A DNA stretch of 64,000 bases, from positions 1 to 64,000 of the forward strand of contig JABSSW010000053.1 in the NCBI GenBank assembly GCA_018902385.1. Direction: 5' to 3'. Shown here in pieces: positions 10,193 through 21,763 of this stretch. The translations under genes were made by a program, and so were the position numbers. The stretch is from Physcia stellaris. Taxonomy: Eukaryota; Ascomycota; Lecanoromycetes; Caliciales; Physciaceae. Numbering within the stretch: position 1 is the stretch's first letter; the number at the start of each line of letters is the position of its first letter. The notes under the pieces are model-generated. The model made no database searches and was not told where the DNA came from. It worked only from the letters and a program-made list of their open reading frames with translations.

Positions 10193-11135
10193 TATGATAA
10201 CATCATCAAATTTTGTTTTGCATCATTCGATTGTTAACAGATTGATCAAATGTTTTTTTAACATTTGTTTGCTAAAATATCAGCATCAAAATCAACATCA
10301 AACGATTCGACATATTCGATCAATCAATCATCAACTCGTTCGCTTTGTTGCAATTTTTTTGTATTTGATTTCGTATTGCAATCTGATCTGCACGTGATTT
10401 ACGAGTTGTTTACATTGATTACAAATAATCAACATAATCGTCGTCGTCAACAATATTAACAATTTGATTTATCTATCTTATCAAGCATCGAATTTTGCTC
10501 AAAAAAATGAATGATTATTCATCAATTGAATGTCTTTTTGCTTTGTGAAACGTACGTCAGCAATTCGTCATCTCAAACGTGCGTATTTTTCGATTATTGA
10601 TCAGAAAATTTCGCATTTGCATTTGCATGCATTTATTTCACTGTGTAGCATAAATAATGACAAAGTGAATGATTCAAAGCATTTTTTCTTTTATTTTTCT
10701 TTTTTTTCAATTTTTCATTTCATTCGCAATTTTATCATTCGTTACTTGTTGTATCTGTTGATTTATTCGTTGCAATTCGCACGTTTGTTTGCACGTTGAC
10801 ATCAATTCGTTGACTATTATACACTCGTTGTTTCAATTCATTAATTATCGTACGTACAACTCGCACGTTGATTCGTACGTTGTAATTATACGTTCGTTGT
10901 TTGTTCGTACGTTCGTTAACACGTTACAGTTCGTACGTTGATTATCGTACATTTTTTTGACGTGTATTTCGTTCGTTTTTGTATCAATTGTACGTTTTAT
11001 TTTAGTTCAAGTTGACATTTTTTTCAGTAAATTCGATCATAGTCAATAGAGCGTTCAGATTGTACGATTTCAAAATTTTTGCAAGCGTATCGTGATCGCT
11101 CGAAATTTTCGAAACAAAAATTATTGTTTTAAACA

Positions 11136-12930
11136 TTGTATTCAATTCAGATAAATCAACGAGTTTACGATTTCAATTTTTTCGATTTAGATTCGATTTC
11201 AAGAAATTTATTGACTGATTCTCGAACTGAAAACAGTTTCGTGTGTTTGCTAAAGTCGTTCGAAATTTTTGCAACGTCATTACAGTTTATCGTGATTCGA
11301 AATATTTCAAACAATTGATTAGAATTTCACGACAACATTTTTCGTCTAACAATTTTGTGACATTTTCGCATAATTCAAATACATCATCTAAATTTGAATT
11401 GTCACAAAAATTACGAAATTCGTTTGCAAAAGTTTCACGAATATCACGTCGAAACAAATTCATAATTAACATTGAAAACGTTTTTATTCGTTTCGATTTA
11501 CGTTTTGTTTCGTCACAAACATCAAATTATTCGTTTGTAATCAATTCATTTTTTCGACGTGTTACAAACGTTACGTTTGTTGACGAGATTATTCATCACG
11601 AATTTATTGAATCACAATCAGCACGAAATATGATCGATTTCATTGTGAAACAGCAACGAATCATTGCAATCATTGTACGAGAAATTATTCAAACTATATT
11701 TCGTGAACGTGATGATGACGATGATAACGTTGAATCATTTGATTCGTTTGATTTTTTCGAATCATTCGATCAAAATGACAATATTGACAACAACATTAAA
11801 TAAAATTCGATTGATTTTGATTTATTGAATTTTTATTACGATGACAAATCGTTTGTTAATGAAACAAATTTTATCGTTAATATTGATAAAGATACATATT
11901 TTCGAAACGTAAGTATTTATTCATTGTACGAACGAAAAAGATGATTTTTACACGTGACGAACAATTAATTAAAAACAATTTGTGATTTAACTTAAAAAAT
12001 ATTGCGTTGAAATGATGAACAAATGAATTGTTTGACGTCGAACGTCGAATGACTAAAATGATTATGATTGAACAAAAAAATTGTCTGAATGAATTAGTTT
12101 GTTGCACAATAGATTCAAACAATCTATTAACGTTGCTATGAATAGTCTAGTGCAACAACGTTACACACTGAGAAATGTCGTTGTACAGCGTGAATCTCGT
12201 GAATACGCACAAAAAATCATTCGACTAATCAAAAATGTTGACATGATCAATGTACTCAATTAGTTCGATTTTATCTACAATGACATCGACATTGATGTAC
12301 GAGCTGACACGTTGCGTCGTTTTAAGAATAATATTATTATCAACGAAATGCTTAGCGATATGAACGAATTTCAGCACGATTGATGAATTAAAATTGCTAA
12401 ATTACGCAACAACATCAATATTCAAAATAGTCGTAATCAATTATTTAGACAAAATGTTCGTTTTCAACAATTCGATCAATATAATAACAATCGTCAATCG
12501 CAATTTCAGCGACAATCGTTTTAATTTCAATCGTTTTAGCGTTAATTTTTTCAATTTCGTTATTCGAATAATGTTTATCAAAATCAATCTTTTCAATTTC
12601 GTCAAAATTATTAGCAAACAAAATATCAAATTTACAAATCAATTGATTATCAAATCGATTATTCAAACAATCAAAAAAATCAATATTCAAACGTTCGCAC
12701 ACTATTTACGTCGTCGAATCGATTACAGATTATCGTCGATTCAACAAACGTTAACGCGTCAAATTCGAAACAACAACAATTTATGTCATCACGACAATTT
12801 TTTAAATCGTTCAACAATATTCAACGAAACGATTATAATGATTATGATAAATATGCACAACGTTTTCAGACAACGTATCAAGTTAACGTTGTTGACGAAA
12901 CGAACGAGAATAATTACATCATAAATGACA
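11136..12930 (+). pseudogene. Gag region of the gypsy element (broken)
   Basis: Open segments at 11,243-11,803 (186 codons) and 12,394-12,924 (176 codons) lie in different frames between the 5' LTR and the protease. The first ends in an acidic run (RERDDDDDNVESFDSFDFF). The second is Asn/Ile/Phe-rich. No CCHC knuckle was seen. The gag call rests on position; sequence decay prevents a family assignment. Confidence 0.5.
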
Positions 12931-13085
12931 TCAATGACGTTCATTGATTATTTGAATATCAAAATACTGACGATAACGTGTTCGTTTACGATAATCAAAT
13001 TGATTTGTTTGATAATTACAATCAAAACGTTAAAATCGCACAAAACGTCAATTTTTTGACGTTTGTTATCGAAATTGTCGCACAC

Positions 13086-13160
13086 AATTGTATTCATTGT
13101 AACAATATTTTTACGTTTAAAAATCAATTGTTCAAACATTTACGCATTGCGTGTTGATTT
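13086..13160 (+). pseudogene. C2HC zinc-finger motif between gag and protease
   Basis: In frame with flanking pol text, the sequence reads HNCIHCNNIFTFKNQLFKHL followed by R-I-A-C: a Cys-x2-Cys ... His ... Cys finger at about 13,087-13,157. Similar single fingers occur between gag and protease in some fungal gypsy elements (recalled, not checked). It survives although the surrounding protein is shredded. Confidence 0.6.
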
Positions 13161-13299
13161 TTTGACACGTTTGAACACGTTGATCACGCTGTATCGATAA
13201 TAAAATTATCATTTTCGTTTATTGTTTCGATTTTTTCAAACATTAAAATTTTTCACAAGAAGATTTACGAGTTTTCGCACGTTTTCGTTTCAGTCAATC

Positions 13300-14425
13300 G
13301 TCGTGTTATTCAATTTATTGTACGTTTTGACGAAATTAATGTTGATTACGTTTTTCGTGAATATCAGTACGATCAAATTATTGTTAAATTAGATAATAGC
13401 ATCGAAAACATCAAGATTTGCATCGATATTGATTGTTTTGTTATTATGATTGATTGCAAGTTTTTCATCAAATTGTTATTCGATGTATTTGTTCAAAAAT
13501 TAATTTCATCTATATTTGTGCGAAACGTGAATGACAAAATTGTCAAATCAAACGAATTCATGTTTGTTAACATGACGTTTGATGAAATGTTCAAGTCAAA
13601 ACATCAAACTATTGACGTTATCGAAGCTGAAATGCACTTTATTGACGATTTTGCAATTAACATGCTGCTCGCTAATGATGTTATCTATTCACAAAACATC
13701 AAAATAAATTTTGAAAAACGTCGTTTTATTATAATCAAATGTGAAAATCTTCGTGTGTCAATTGATGTGTTTAGTCGAACTATTTCGCACGTCAAACGTA
13801 TCATTCGTTTTCGTCAAACATACATTTTACAATTTGATGATTTTGCGAAAATATTCGTTACGTATCACGATTTTTTTTTGATGATAAAAATTTTCTGTTC
13901 GAATTTCATTGTCAATACGATTTAAAATACGATGACGACGTGTATGTTCACGTTGTAAATAGCAATTTGTTCAAAATATTTGTTCGCAACGTCATATTTC
14001 AATTTATTACGTTTGTAAAACGCGTTCGATTAAACATAATTATCGAATACAATCAAATTGAATGTTATTTGATCATGTCAAAAAAATCGTACAAAACAAT
14101 TAACGACTGAATGAACGAACGTTCATGAAAAAAACAATTGATCGTCAATTTTGTTATTTTTGTTGCAACATATGTTATGTTAAATATCGTTTCGCACATT
14201 TCGCACGAATCGACGTTGAACAAATTTATTGCATCGTTCACATCGAATACGCAATTCGTTGTATTTATTGCGTCACAAATCGATTTTAATCTGAAACACG
14301 TGTTATTTAATGACGTTATCGTGTACGAAGTTGAAATGTTCGAATTAATTAATTTAATGAACAGTTATCAAAACATATTTCGTGATTTTAATTTCATCGT
14401 AAATATATCTGAAAACGAATGAATA
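13300..14425 (+). pseudogene. Protease and pre-RT region of the gypsy element (broken)
   Basis: The open segment 13,446-13,925 (159 codons) begins IDCKFFIKLL, the block after the DTG(C) active site of fungal gypsy proteases. It continues through ANDVIYSQNIKINFEKRRF (usually GxDxL... LDF), then VKRIIRFRQTYIL. The catalytic DTG would lie near 13,425-13,445 and now reads with Ile and a stop. The segment 14,138-14,422 is the linker before RT. Confidence 0.65.
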
Positions 14426-14619
14426 TTCATTAATTTCAAATTTGAAACTGTATTTAAATTCAACAAAATGTATTTTTTAAAAATCAAGAATCGCAATTTT
14501 ATTGACGTTATTTTCGACAAATTACATCAACAAAACAAATTGCATTGAACGATTCAATTTATTTCGTTCAATTATTCAGTTTTCGTTGTTTGACGTGACA
14601 CTTTCACAAATCAAAAAAA

Positions 14620-16023
14620 ACGTGTAATGATAAACATAAAAAACTTAAACGACATCATCGAAAACGATAATTATTCGCTATTTTTGCAATCTGATATTAT
14701 AACAAAAATTGTCGATTCGATTTGTTTTACATTTTTATTATTGATGTTGTTGACTGATTTCATCAATTCAACGTGCAACGCAAAAATCGTCACAAATTTA
14801 CTATTGTGATTCATCGTGAACAAGAAAAATTCAATGTAATTTTCATGAATTACAAAAATTCATTTTTTTATGTGCAACGTCAAACGGACAAACTATTACG
14901 TTCGTACAAAAAATTCGCTAAAATTTACGTGAATGACATTATCGTACACTTCAAGACTTTGCGAGAACATTTGAAACATTTACGCACGCTTTTTCAAATG
15001 TTTCGTATTAAACGCATTAGTTTAGCTGTCACGAAGTCGTTTCTAACGTATTCTTCTGTTATCTTGTTAGATCAACGAGTTGATAGCTTAAACATGTTTA
15101 TTATTGCTGAAAAAATAGTCGTCATTATTTCTTTACGCTTTTCATTTAGTTTGCGTGATTTCGAAATCTTCATGAAATTTACGAATTGATTACGTTCATC
15201 AATATCTCGTTACGCTCAACGTGTACAATCGCTACAGAAACGTAAAATCACGCTCACGAAAAACGTTATTGCAAGCGAATCTGCACGAAAAAAGCAAGCA
15301 ATTAAAACGCAATTGTACGATTTTACTTTCGAAAAACGTATCGTTTTTCGAGATTTGCAAATCGCATTCGCTTCATCAACGTTCTTGATTCATTTCGACA
15401 GAAAACGTCGATTTTACATTGATTTGAATGTTTTCAAGCAATGAAATTTTGCAACAATAATGTATCACGTGCTAGATGATTTATTTAGCGATATCACGTA
15501 TTCGCGTACAATCATTCAATCAATTATGTTTTTTAGTCGATGTTTGAACGACGTCGAAAAAAATTATTGATCAACAAAATTGAAAATAGTCGACATTGTA
15601 TGAATAATTCGTAAAATCAAACATATGATAAAATCAATTGAAATATTTTCAATTATCATTTACATTGATTATTTTGTTGTTGTATTTATTAATCGACAAA
15701 TCATTTTCATTATTTTCAATAATGATAAATTAAATTTACGACTTGTGCGAATTTCGCAATATTTATTCGATTTTAATTTGTTTGTTAAACACAAAATTGA
15801 CAAAACGAACGTAATGTCAAATGTTTTATTCAAATTACAAATTGACGTGATTATTATTGACAAAATCGACGTATTCGAATCGCTGTACGAACATACTTTG
15901 AAGTTCACGCAAACAAATTTGATTTTGAAAACATTTTTGTATTTTCATCATGTGACGTTAATTGAAATGTCGAATGATTTCAAAATTCGATTCAAGCAAA
16001 CATATCAAAACGACGAACATTGA
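14620..16023 (+). pseudogene. Reverse transcriptase and RNase H of the gypsy element (broken)
   Basis: RT starts near 14,630 with INIKNLNDIIENDNYSLFLQ, a decayed form of DxRxLNxxTxxDxYPLP. Segments 14,773-15,189 give HKFTIVIHREQEKFNV, then FAKIYVNDIIVHFKT, where the YVDD box reads YVND (D to N, a G-to-A change). HLKHLRTLFQMF follows. RNase H is seen at 15,350-15,430 (FRDLQIAFAS, then HFDRKRRFYIDLN) and 15,625-15,850 (DKLNLRLVRISQYLFDF, then KTNVMSNVLFKLQ, i.e. the LSRL end). Frames change repeatedly. Confidence 0.85.
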
Positions 16024-16203
16024 TTCAAAATTCTCGCTATTGTACGATTTGTTGTCGTAGTTACATCGACGCACGAAATTATCGTTTCGCACGAAACTAT
16101 CTTTACGTCAATTACGATTACGAACGAAGCTACATCTATTAACGCAATTGTATTTACTATTGAAATTACATTTGCATTTGTAATCACATTTGCTAACATT
16201 TCG

Positions 16204-17010
16204 TTGAAGATTTACGAATTTTCTGATTCGCGTGAAGTACGTTTTCGATACAGAAAAGACTTATTGTATTACATTTTTGATTTCGATTCAAAACGCTTGT
16301 GCATATTCGCAATCATGAAAACTGAAATATTTCAACAAATTCACGACTTTACACATCACGACGATTTCATGCGCACGTACGACAGATTACGCAATTCTAT
16401 TTACGTACACTCAATGATTAAACATTTTAAAATTTACATAATTCATTGTTCAGAGTGTCAAATTAATCAAATCAAACGTCATTTTGCTTACGACGAATTC
16501 ACATTTATAATATCATTTGCGATATTTTTTCATACAATAGTCATGAATTTCATTGTGAAATTATCGTTTAGTCGAGACATGAACGTATTGTTTACGATTA
16601 CGTGCAAATTCTCGAAAAAAATTTTGTTAATTTCGAATCACGATACATGATTTGCAATTGATTGAACTAATGTAATCATTGTAACATTTATGAAACACGA
16701 TTGAAATATTTCGCACGCTATTGTATCAAATAGAAATAGCAAATTCATGTCAAATTTTTGACAAATTGTGTTCAATAAATTTAAAACATTTATATTCACG
16801 TTCACAATCTATCATTCGCAAACAAATGATCAATCGAAACGAATCAATCAATTCATCGAAATAATTTTGCGTTTTCACATCATTGCGCATTTCGACGATG
16901 AGTGAATTGACGTGTTATCGTTCATACAAATCGACAACAACAACGTTGTGCACGTTATCATTGAATACGTTTCGAACGAATTAGTTTATGAATTCAAAAT
17001 CAATGATACG
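16204..17010 (+). pseudogene. Integrase of the gypsy element (broken)
   Basis: The N-terminal HHCC zinc domain reads QIHDFTHHDDFMRTYDRLRN, then IHCSECQINQIKRH, giving the H, H and CxxC ligands. The core starts TIVMNFIVKLSFSRDMNVLF; the first catalytic Asp (MDF) has become Asn. The second block near 16,720-16,790 (RNSKFMSNF-x-Q) has lost its D and W. The third block reads TNDQSKRINQ, with K in place of the usual E (TxGQSER). All are consistent with G-to-A change. Non-functional. Confidence 0.85.
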
Positions 17011-17696
17011 CTAGACATGCTAGCAAATTTATCATTTGAAAATTACAATCAATTGCGTCAAATCAAACGAGAAAACGTCGAAACTGTCATGACTTTCGTT
17101 AATGCGCTAAATAAAACTCGCTACGATGCAATACACAAAACGCTAAAAATCAAAATTGAAAATAAAATGTATTTGCGTTTACATCAGAGCTATATCATAT
17201 CGAATCTATTTAATCACAAATTATCAAAACAACGTGTAAAACTCTTTTCAGTCATCGAAAAAATCGACAATTTCGCTTTTCGACTACAGCTATTTTCGAT
17301 CATGAAAATACATTTTGTTATATCAATTGCACAACTAGAATCAATTACGCGTGACACGAATTCGTATGATAGAATTGTCGATAGAAATTCGTCGTCAATT
17401 CACGAAAAACAATTTATTGCATTAATCGAGCAAATTTCGTTGTACGAAATCGAACGTTTGTTGAATCGACGTATCACTTTTACAAATCGAATCAATTATT
17501 TAGTCAAATGAAAAAATTACGATTCGAAACACAACGTATGATATTTTTTGCACGTTCTCGACACGTTTAAAAATCTCGTCGATGTTTACGATTTGCAACA
17601 TTTTGTTGCTCAAACTACTGAAAAAGAACGCGAAAAACGTGAAAAACATGATAAAGATCGCTCTAAAGATAAATTTCGAAAAGCAAAACGTGAATA
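16912..17696 (+). pseudogene. Integrase C-terminus and chromodomain (broken)
   Basis: A 199-codon open segment (16,912-17,511) covers the integrase C-terminus (KMYLRLHQSYIIS, then KLSKQRVKLFSVIEKI). It runs into a chromodomain: YEIERLLNRRITFTNRINYL, then VK-stop-KNYDSKHNV-stop-Y. The two stops sit exactly where chromodomains have Trp (VKWKGY and W-xP). A basic tail rich in KEREKREKHDKDRSK follows, to a TAA at 17,694-17,696. The chromodomain places the element in the chromovirus lineage. Confidence 0.85.
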
Positions 17697-17779
17697 AATG
17701 ATTAATGCGTGATATATGAATCAAATATGAACTAAATGTGTCAATGAAAATATTGAGCTTTTTTTTGTTGCTGTGCATC

Positions 17780-17931
17780 TGTTATGATATATTGACATAG
17801 CTAATTAACTAAATGATTAAAAAATGATTGCTCGAAAGTCATAATGTCTTGACACGTGTAATATTTAGTCAGCAGTTTTTTCTAGCTAGTCAAATCATTT
17901 TTTCTACATCATACAATTCTGTATCATAACA
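17780..17931 (+). repeat. 3' LTR of the gypsy element (complete, 152 bp)
   Basis: Starts TGTTATGATA and ends TATCATAACA, a perfect 10-bp terminal inverted repeat beginning with TG and ending with CA, as typical for LTRs. It shares a 20-base core around GTCTTGACACGTGTA with the 5' copy. At 152 bp the LTR is short for a gypsy element. Confidence 0.85.
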
Positions 17932-19130
17932 ATTGTAAATCGTTTGACGATTGAAAAAAAACAAACAATGTATTATTTTTTTTATCGAAAACATTTTATG
18001 ATTTGAAACAATTTTCAACATTATGATATCGACATTTGTCGATTATTTTTAACAATTTAAATTTAAAACAAATGTTCGACATTGAATATTTATTCATGAA
18101 CGATTACATGATTGTTTTTTTTTTCGTGAATGATATAATCGTCATGTATTATTCACAATATTTCAAGCAAATCGACGTTTTCGAAAACAAATTTTTCGAA
18201 ACATATGAAATGAAAAACATCGACGAAATCGAATAATTTTTCAATATTCGCATTACACGCGATAAAAAACAACAAACAACGTCGTTTTGTTAAAACAATT
18301 ATATCGACAAATTCATTAACAAATTCAACATTGATATGATCAAAAAAAATCAAAATCGTTTATATTCATTCATATTTCGATGATAAAAAATGAAAATAAT
18401 GTTATTTTTCAAAAAATTCATATGTATCAACAAAAAATCGATTCAATCAATTTCGTTGTAACAACAATTCGATCAAATATAATCGTTGCAATTTCGTTAT
18501 TATTTGAATATTTTACGAATTCATTTAAACATCATGCGAAACAAACGATTCGAACGTTAAAATATTTAACACATATCAAATATTACGTCATTGTTTACAA
18601 AAATCAAACAAATTATATAATTATCATTTTTTTAATTTCGTCAAATGCGTCATTCGCAAACGATTTAAACATTCGTCAAAATTTAAATGAATATTGTTTT
18701 ATGTTTTTCGACGATTTTATCGATTGAAAAATCACAAAATAAAAAACAATCACAATTAATTTCATCGAAATCGAATTGTTGATTATGTCAATGACGATCA
18801 ACATCAAAATGTGATAAAATCGTTTTTTTGAATCAATACAAATAAACATGAAAAAATTCATTCACATTCAATGCGATAATCGTCAAATTATACGAACGTT
18901 TATTATGTCAACGATCAAATTAATTATTAAATTACGTCATGTCGATATATATCGTCATTGATTACGTCAAAAAATGCAAAAAAACACGATCAACATTCAA
19001 TGAATTTTTACAACGAATATTTTGATCGTTGATTTCATCAAAATTTTATCATTTCAAAAACAAAAAACATTTGTGAAATTGATTGATTTAAAATTTATTT
19101 CGATATCAAAATCGAAAAAAAAACAACGAA
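17932..19130 (+). mobile_element. 3' fragment of a Ty1/copia retrotransposon, decayed
   Basis: Plus-strand text from about 18,036 matches the end of copia pol. FFFVNDIIVMY is the YVDD RT box with D changed to N. FETYEMKNIDEIE is followed by a frame reading FNIRITRDKK (the FLGIxIxRD block). HHAKQTIRTLKYLTH, then SSNASFANDLNIRQN is the ADADWAGD-like RNase H start, with the first Asp as Asn. Further on come IHIQCDNRQ, a LRHVDI-R-H-stop-LRQ segment (LRHIDIxxHWLRE), and near 19,040 VDFIKILSFQKQKTFVKLID (ADGLTKALPxxKHxxF). No LTR was found; the 5' part is missing. It ends about 250 bp before the F-box gene. Confidence 0.8.
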
Positions 19131-19361
19131 TTCGATTAATCAAAAATCGAATAAATCGTATCATGAATCACATCGAAAAATGAATAAAACATCAAAAATA
19201 AAACGAAATATCAAATATTTTTTTTTAAAAAAATGTGTAAAACTAAATGATCAATCAAAAATCGTCAAAAGTTTAATAATTAGTGCGCATTTCAATGACA
19301 TTAAATGCTAAAAATCATGTAAATTAGCACTTCATAGAACAACATGCAATCAATGACTTAT
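19131..19361. other. Compartment boundary
   Basis: The last 200 bp of AT-rich DNA. Composition changes sharply near 19,330, within about 50 bp of the stop codon of the F-box gene. No terminator or insulator motif recognised. Confidence 0.7.
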
Positions 19362-20417
19362 CTATTCAGAAGTCTTACAATTTCCAAACCCAGAGAACCA
19401 GTCAACTTGAGCCTTAGATATCTCGGTGCCATCATCATTAGTATGAGAGTCATCCGTTTCAAAATCTATGATCATCTCTTCGAGGCATGACGCAGAAACA
19501 TTTTCAGAGATTGTAGCTGGCGTCTCTGCGAATAGTCCACACGCAGGTACCTGGAGCTTGCGAAGGGATGGGTATGCGGAGAAGTCCGGAATCATGCGTC
19601 GGCTGCCATAAATGGGGCCGATACTGATGTACCGTAGAGATTCGCGGTGAACATCTAGAATCTCTTGCAACCACTGAGTGTTGTAATGATTTGCATATGG
19701 TCGGTGATGCGCGACCGTAATAGTGAGTTCTTCAAGACGCTGTGGCCATTCTACCAGACGCTTGGTAGTCATAGGTTCAACATTAGGATCTGAAATGCAC
19801 AATTTGGTAGCTTTGCTTGTGCCAGCAGCTTTTACGACTTCCAGACATGACGCCGTCGTTGTCTCACGTTCGCTCAAGCCTTCCACACGTACAGATTGAA
19901 TTGACGGGTGGCCGAAATATCGGATCACGGGTCGCATTAGCACTCCATCCTCATTACTACCTGTCAATCGTAATATTTTCAAGTCCGAGAGGCCTGCGAT
20001 AGCGTGGGCGATAGGGATTGGAATTGTTGTCCACTCAAACCCGAGGTATATTTCGCGCACAAGTGCACAGAGGCTAATGAGATCGGCAATTGGCGTACAA
20101 TACTTTAGGGTTTCGAGATGATGCATCATGGGCATTCGGATAGCAAGGGTGCGTACATGCCTGCAGAGAGATGGGTTTCGGAAGAATTTCACGAGTAATT
20201 CTGTGGTTCGTTCATTCTGTGGTGAAAGCCAACCGCCCTGACCGACTTCAAGTTTGCGAACTAGCAATGGGTCGGAGAGCAATTGCCAGCGTTTGCAGAC
20301 ACGAAGGAGCGGCAGGAATTCTGTATATCGCGAGAACACATCCAGGCTTTGGCAGGGCGCATTGATTTTGAATATGGCAACGAGGATCTCGTCAGGAAGG
20401 TTGGATATGTGACCCAT
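19362..20417 (-). CDS. F-box domain protein with leucine-rich C-terminal region
   Basis: Single-exon gene, 351 aa, probably a substrate receptor of an SCF (Skp1-cullin-F-box) ubiquitin ligase. The N-terminus ISNLPDEILVAIF (residues 4-16), followed by LLRVCKRWQLLSDPLL (about 36-51), is a clear F-box with the LPxEIL and CKxW signatures. The rest has irregular leucine-rich repeats (LKILRLTGS, LEELTITVAHH, LRYISIGPI, LRKLQVPACG) that would form the substrate-binding surface; the substrate cannot be guessed. The end (DWFSGFGNCKTSE) is slightly abrupt, and the stop lies about 40 bp from the transposon block, so a small truncation by TE decay is possible. No start closer to the F-box is available. 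Confidence 0.85.
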   Translation of the reverse strand: MGHISNLPDEILVAIFKINAPCQSLDVFSRYTEFLPLLRVCKRWQLLSDPLLVRKLEVGQGGWLSPQNERTTELLVKFFRNPSLCRHVRTLAIRMPMMHHLETLKYCTPIADLISLCALVREIYLGFEWTTIPIPIAHAIAGLSDLKILRLTGSNEDGVLMRPVIRYFGHPSIQSVRVEGLSERETTTASCLEVVKAAGTSKATKLCISDPNVEPMTTKRLVEWPQRLEELTITVAHHRPYANHYNTQWLQEILDVHRESLRYISIGPIYGSRRMIPDFSAYPSLRKLQVPACGLFAETPATISENVSASCLEEMIIDFETDDSHTNDDGTEISKAQVDWFSGFGNCKTSE

Positions 20418-20842
20418 AACTGCGTGCCTTTCAAATGGATTTATCTTATTGAATCAGAGGCGAAGTAAACCATGTTCAGTCGTATTCAGCGGATAGATGT
20501 GAATCGTCACAAGATTCGGGATCGTTCTTCAGCTCGAAGTTCGAGGTCACGCAGCTTGGCTGATTGATGGTCAATTGATGCAGTCTGAGAGCATCTGCTT
20601 ATTGCCACAGATGAGGCTACCGAGGACAAGGGATTACCATGAAGTGATCAGTAGTCCGTCCAGTGTTGAATGGGGGGTAGAAAGTCAAAATAAGCTTTTG
20701 GCGGGAAAAGGAAAGCGGCTCTTAGCATCGGCAAGTGGTCACGTGCTCAAGTTGATGTAGAAAACTGTGCATAAGATATCCAATAATCCAAATGGTAGTG
20801 AACAGACCCCTCTTTATCCGTACAAAAAAACCAGAACGCTTG
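20418..20842. other. Intergenic, promoter side of the F-box gene
   Basis: No gene. A CACGTG E-box lies at about 20,740-20,745 (GGTCACGTGCTC), a possible bHLH site. Nothing else recognised. Confidence 0.5.
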
Positions 20843-21763
20843 TTAATTCCTGCGTGCGTGGTAGTTAGCTTGTGATGTATGGATAGGTAGCAGTGAGATG
20901 GGGCAACACTTACAGTAATCCAATCGTCAGATCACCGTGAATCTTCGCCTTCAGCTGGATTTCGATATCGAGATTCAATTCGATGCGTAGCCTTAGTTGC
21001 TCGCCTTTGCCTTCGTCTTCCTCGCCTTCGCCCTCTTTCCCGCCTTTCTTGCCGCCACCTGTGCAATATGGTTAGCATGCTTCCTTGCGCGTCGTAGTTG
21101 GAAATAGATCTTCAAGAATTGAATGGGAAGGGAACCCTTACCAGTCAGACCACCCAGTGTCTTCCCCACTTTATCCGTTGCACCACCGACAGCCTGCCCA
21201 GCCTGATCTGTCGCACCTCCCACCGTCTGCCCTACCATTTCACCCGCCCCATTGACAGTCTCGCCAACTTCATCCAGGCTATCGAGCGGCCCTCCGCCCT
21301 GCCCTCCATTGCTTTGTGGTGGCGCTTCTTTCTCCATTGTGGGCTTCCCTTTGCGCCGATTGCGATTCCTTCGTCCCTGTGCGGGCTGGCTAACATCGCT
21401 GCGCGCAATCGACTCGGTATCGCTGTCCTGCGCACGCGATCGGCCTCGTCCACGACTCTGGCGACGCTTGGACTGGGCTCGAGATTGAGGAGCGGGCGGA
21501 GGGACGTTTTCTTTTTCTTCGGCTCGCGCGTCTTCGCCGTCGGCGCCGTTGGTGACTTGCTGTTGCTCTTTCTTGGGGGTGCTTTGTGGTGTTTGTTGTT
21601 GGGAGGGTTGTTTCTTGCCGAGTTTGGGGGGCGTGCGTTTGGTGGATTGTGTGGTTTTCTGGGAGCCTTCGGCGTTTAAGCCGCCCGAGGCAGCTGCGGA
21701 GCCAGAGGCATTGGCGCCGGCGGAGGCTTGGGCTTCATCGGTGCGAGTCTGTTCTTCTGCCAT
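20843..21763 (-). CDS. Low-complexity protein with conserved C-terminal tail (paralog A)
   Basis: Three exons on the minus strand: 21,763-21,142, 21,058-20,914 and 20,849-20,843; 257 aa. Both introns have clean signals (GTAAGG...GCTAACC...CACAG and GTAAGT...GCTAAC...GCAG). The last exon is only 7 nt: CT+G, AAT, TAA. Residues 1-145 are disordered, rich in Ala, Gln, Pro and Arg, with an RGRGRS patch and RNRNRRKGK. Residues about 166-207 are short repeats of the type VGGATDxxGxxVGG. A Gly/Glu-rich linker precedes the tail LRLRIELNLDIEIQLKAKIH-GDLTIGLLN. The tail alternates hydrophobic and charged residues, like beta strands, and recurs in the divergent neighbour at 22,760. I know such tails from uncharacterised fungal proteins but assign no function. 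Confidence 0.8.

Larger units (their letters stand above)
10061..17931 (+). mobile_element. Ty3/gypsy chromovirus-type LTR retrotransposon, decayed
   Basis: Nearly full length (about 7.9 kb), flanked by related LTRs (10,061-10,192 truncated; 17,780-17,931 complete). The internal order is gag, a C2HC finger, aspartic protease, reverse transcriptase, RNase H, integrase and chromodomain, i.e. gypsy order with a C-terminal chromodomain. Every reading frame is interrupted, mostly by stops at former Trp codons. Cytosines survive almost only in CpA and CpG. The 5' LTR lacks about the first 20 bp present in the 3' LTR, so no target-site duplication can be read. No coding capacity remains. Confidence 0.9.

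Noticed and set aside
10193-10230. Primer-binding site after the 5' LTR
   Set aside because: The sequence is too decayed to match any tRNA 3' end with confidence.
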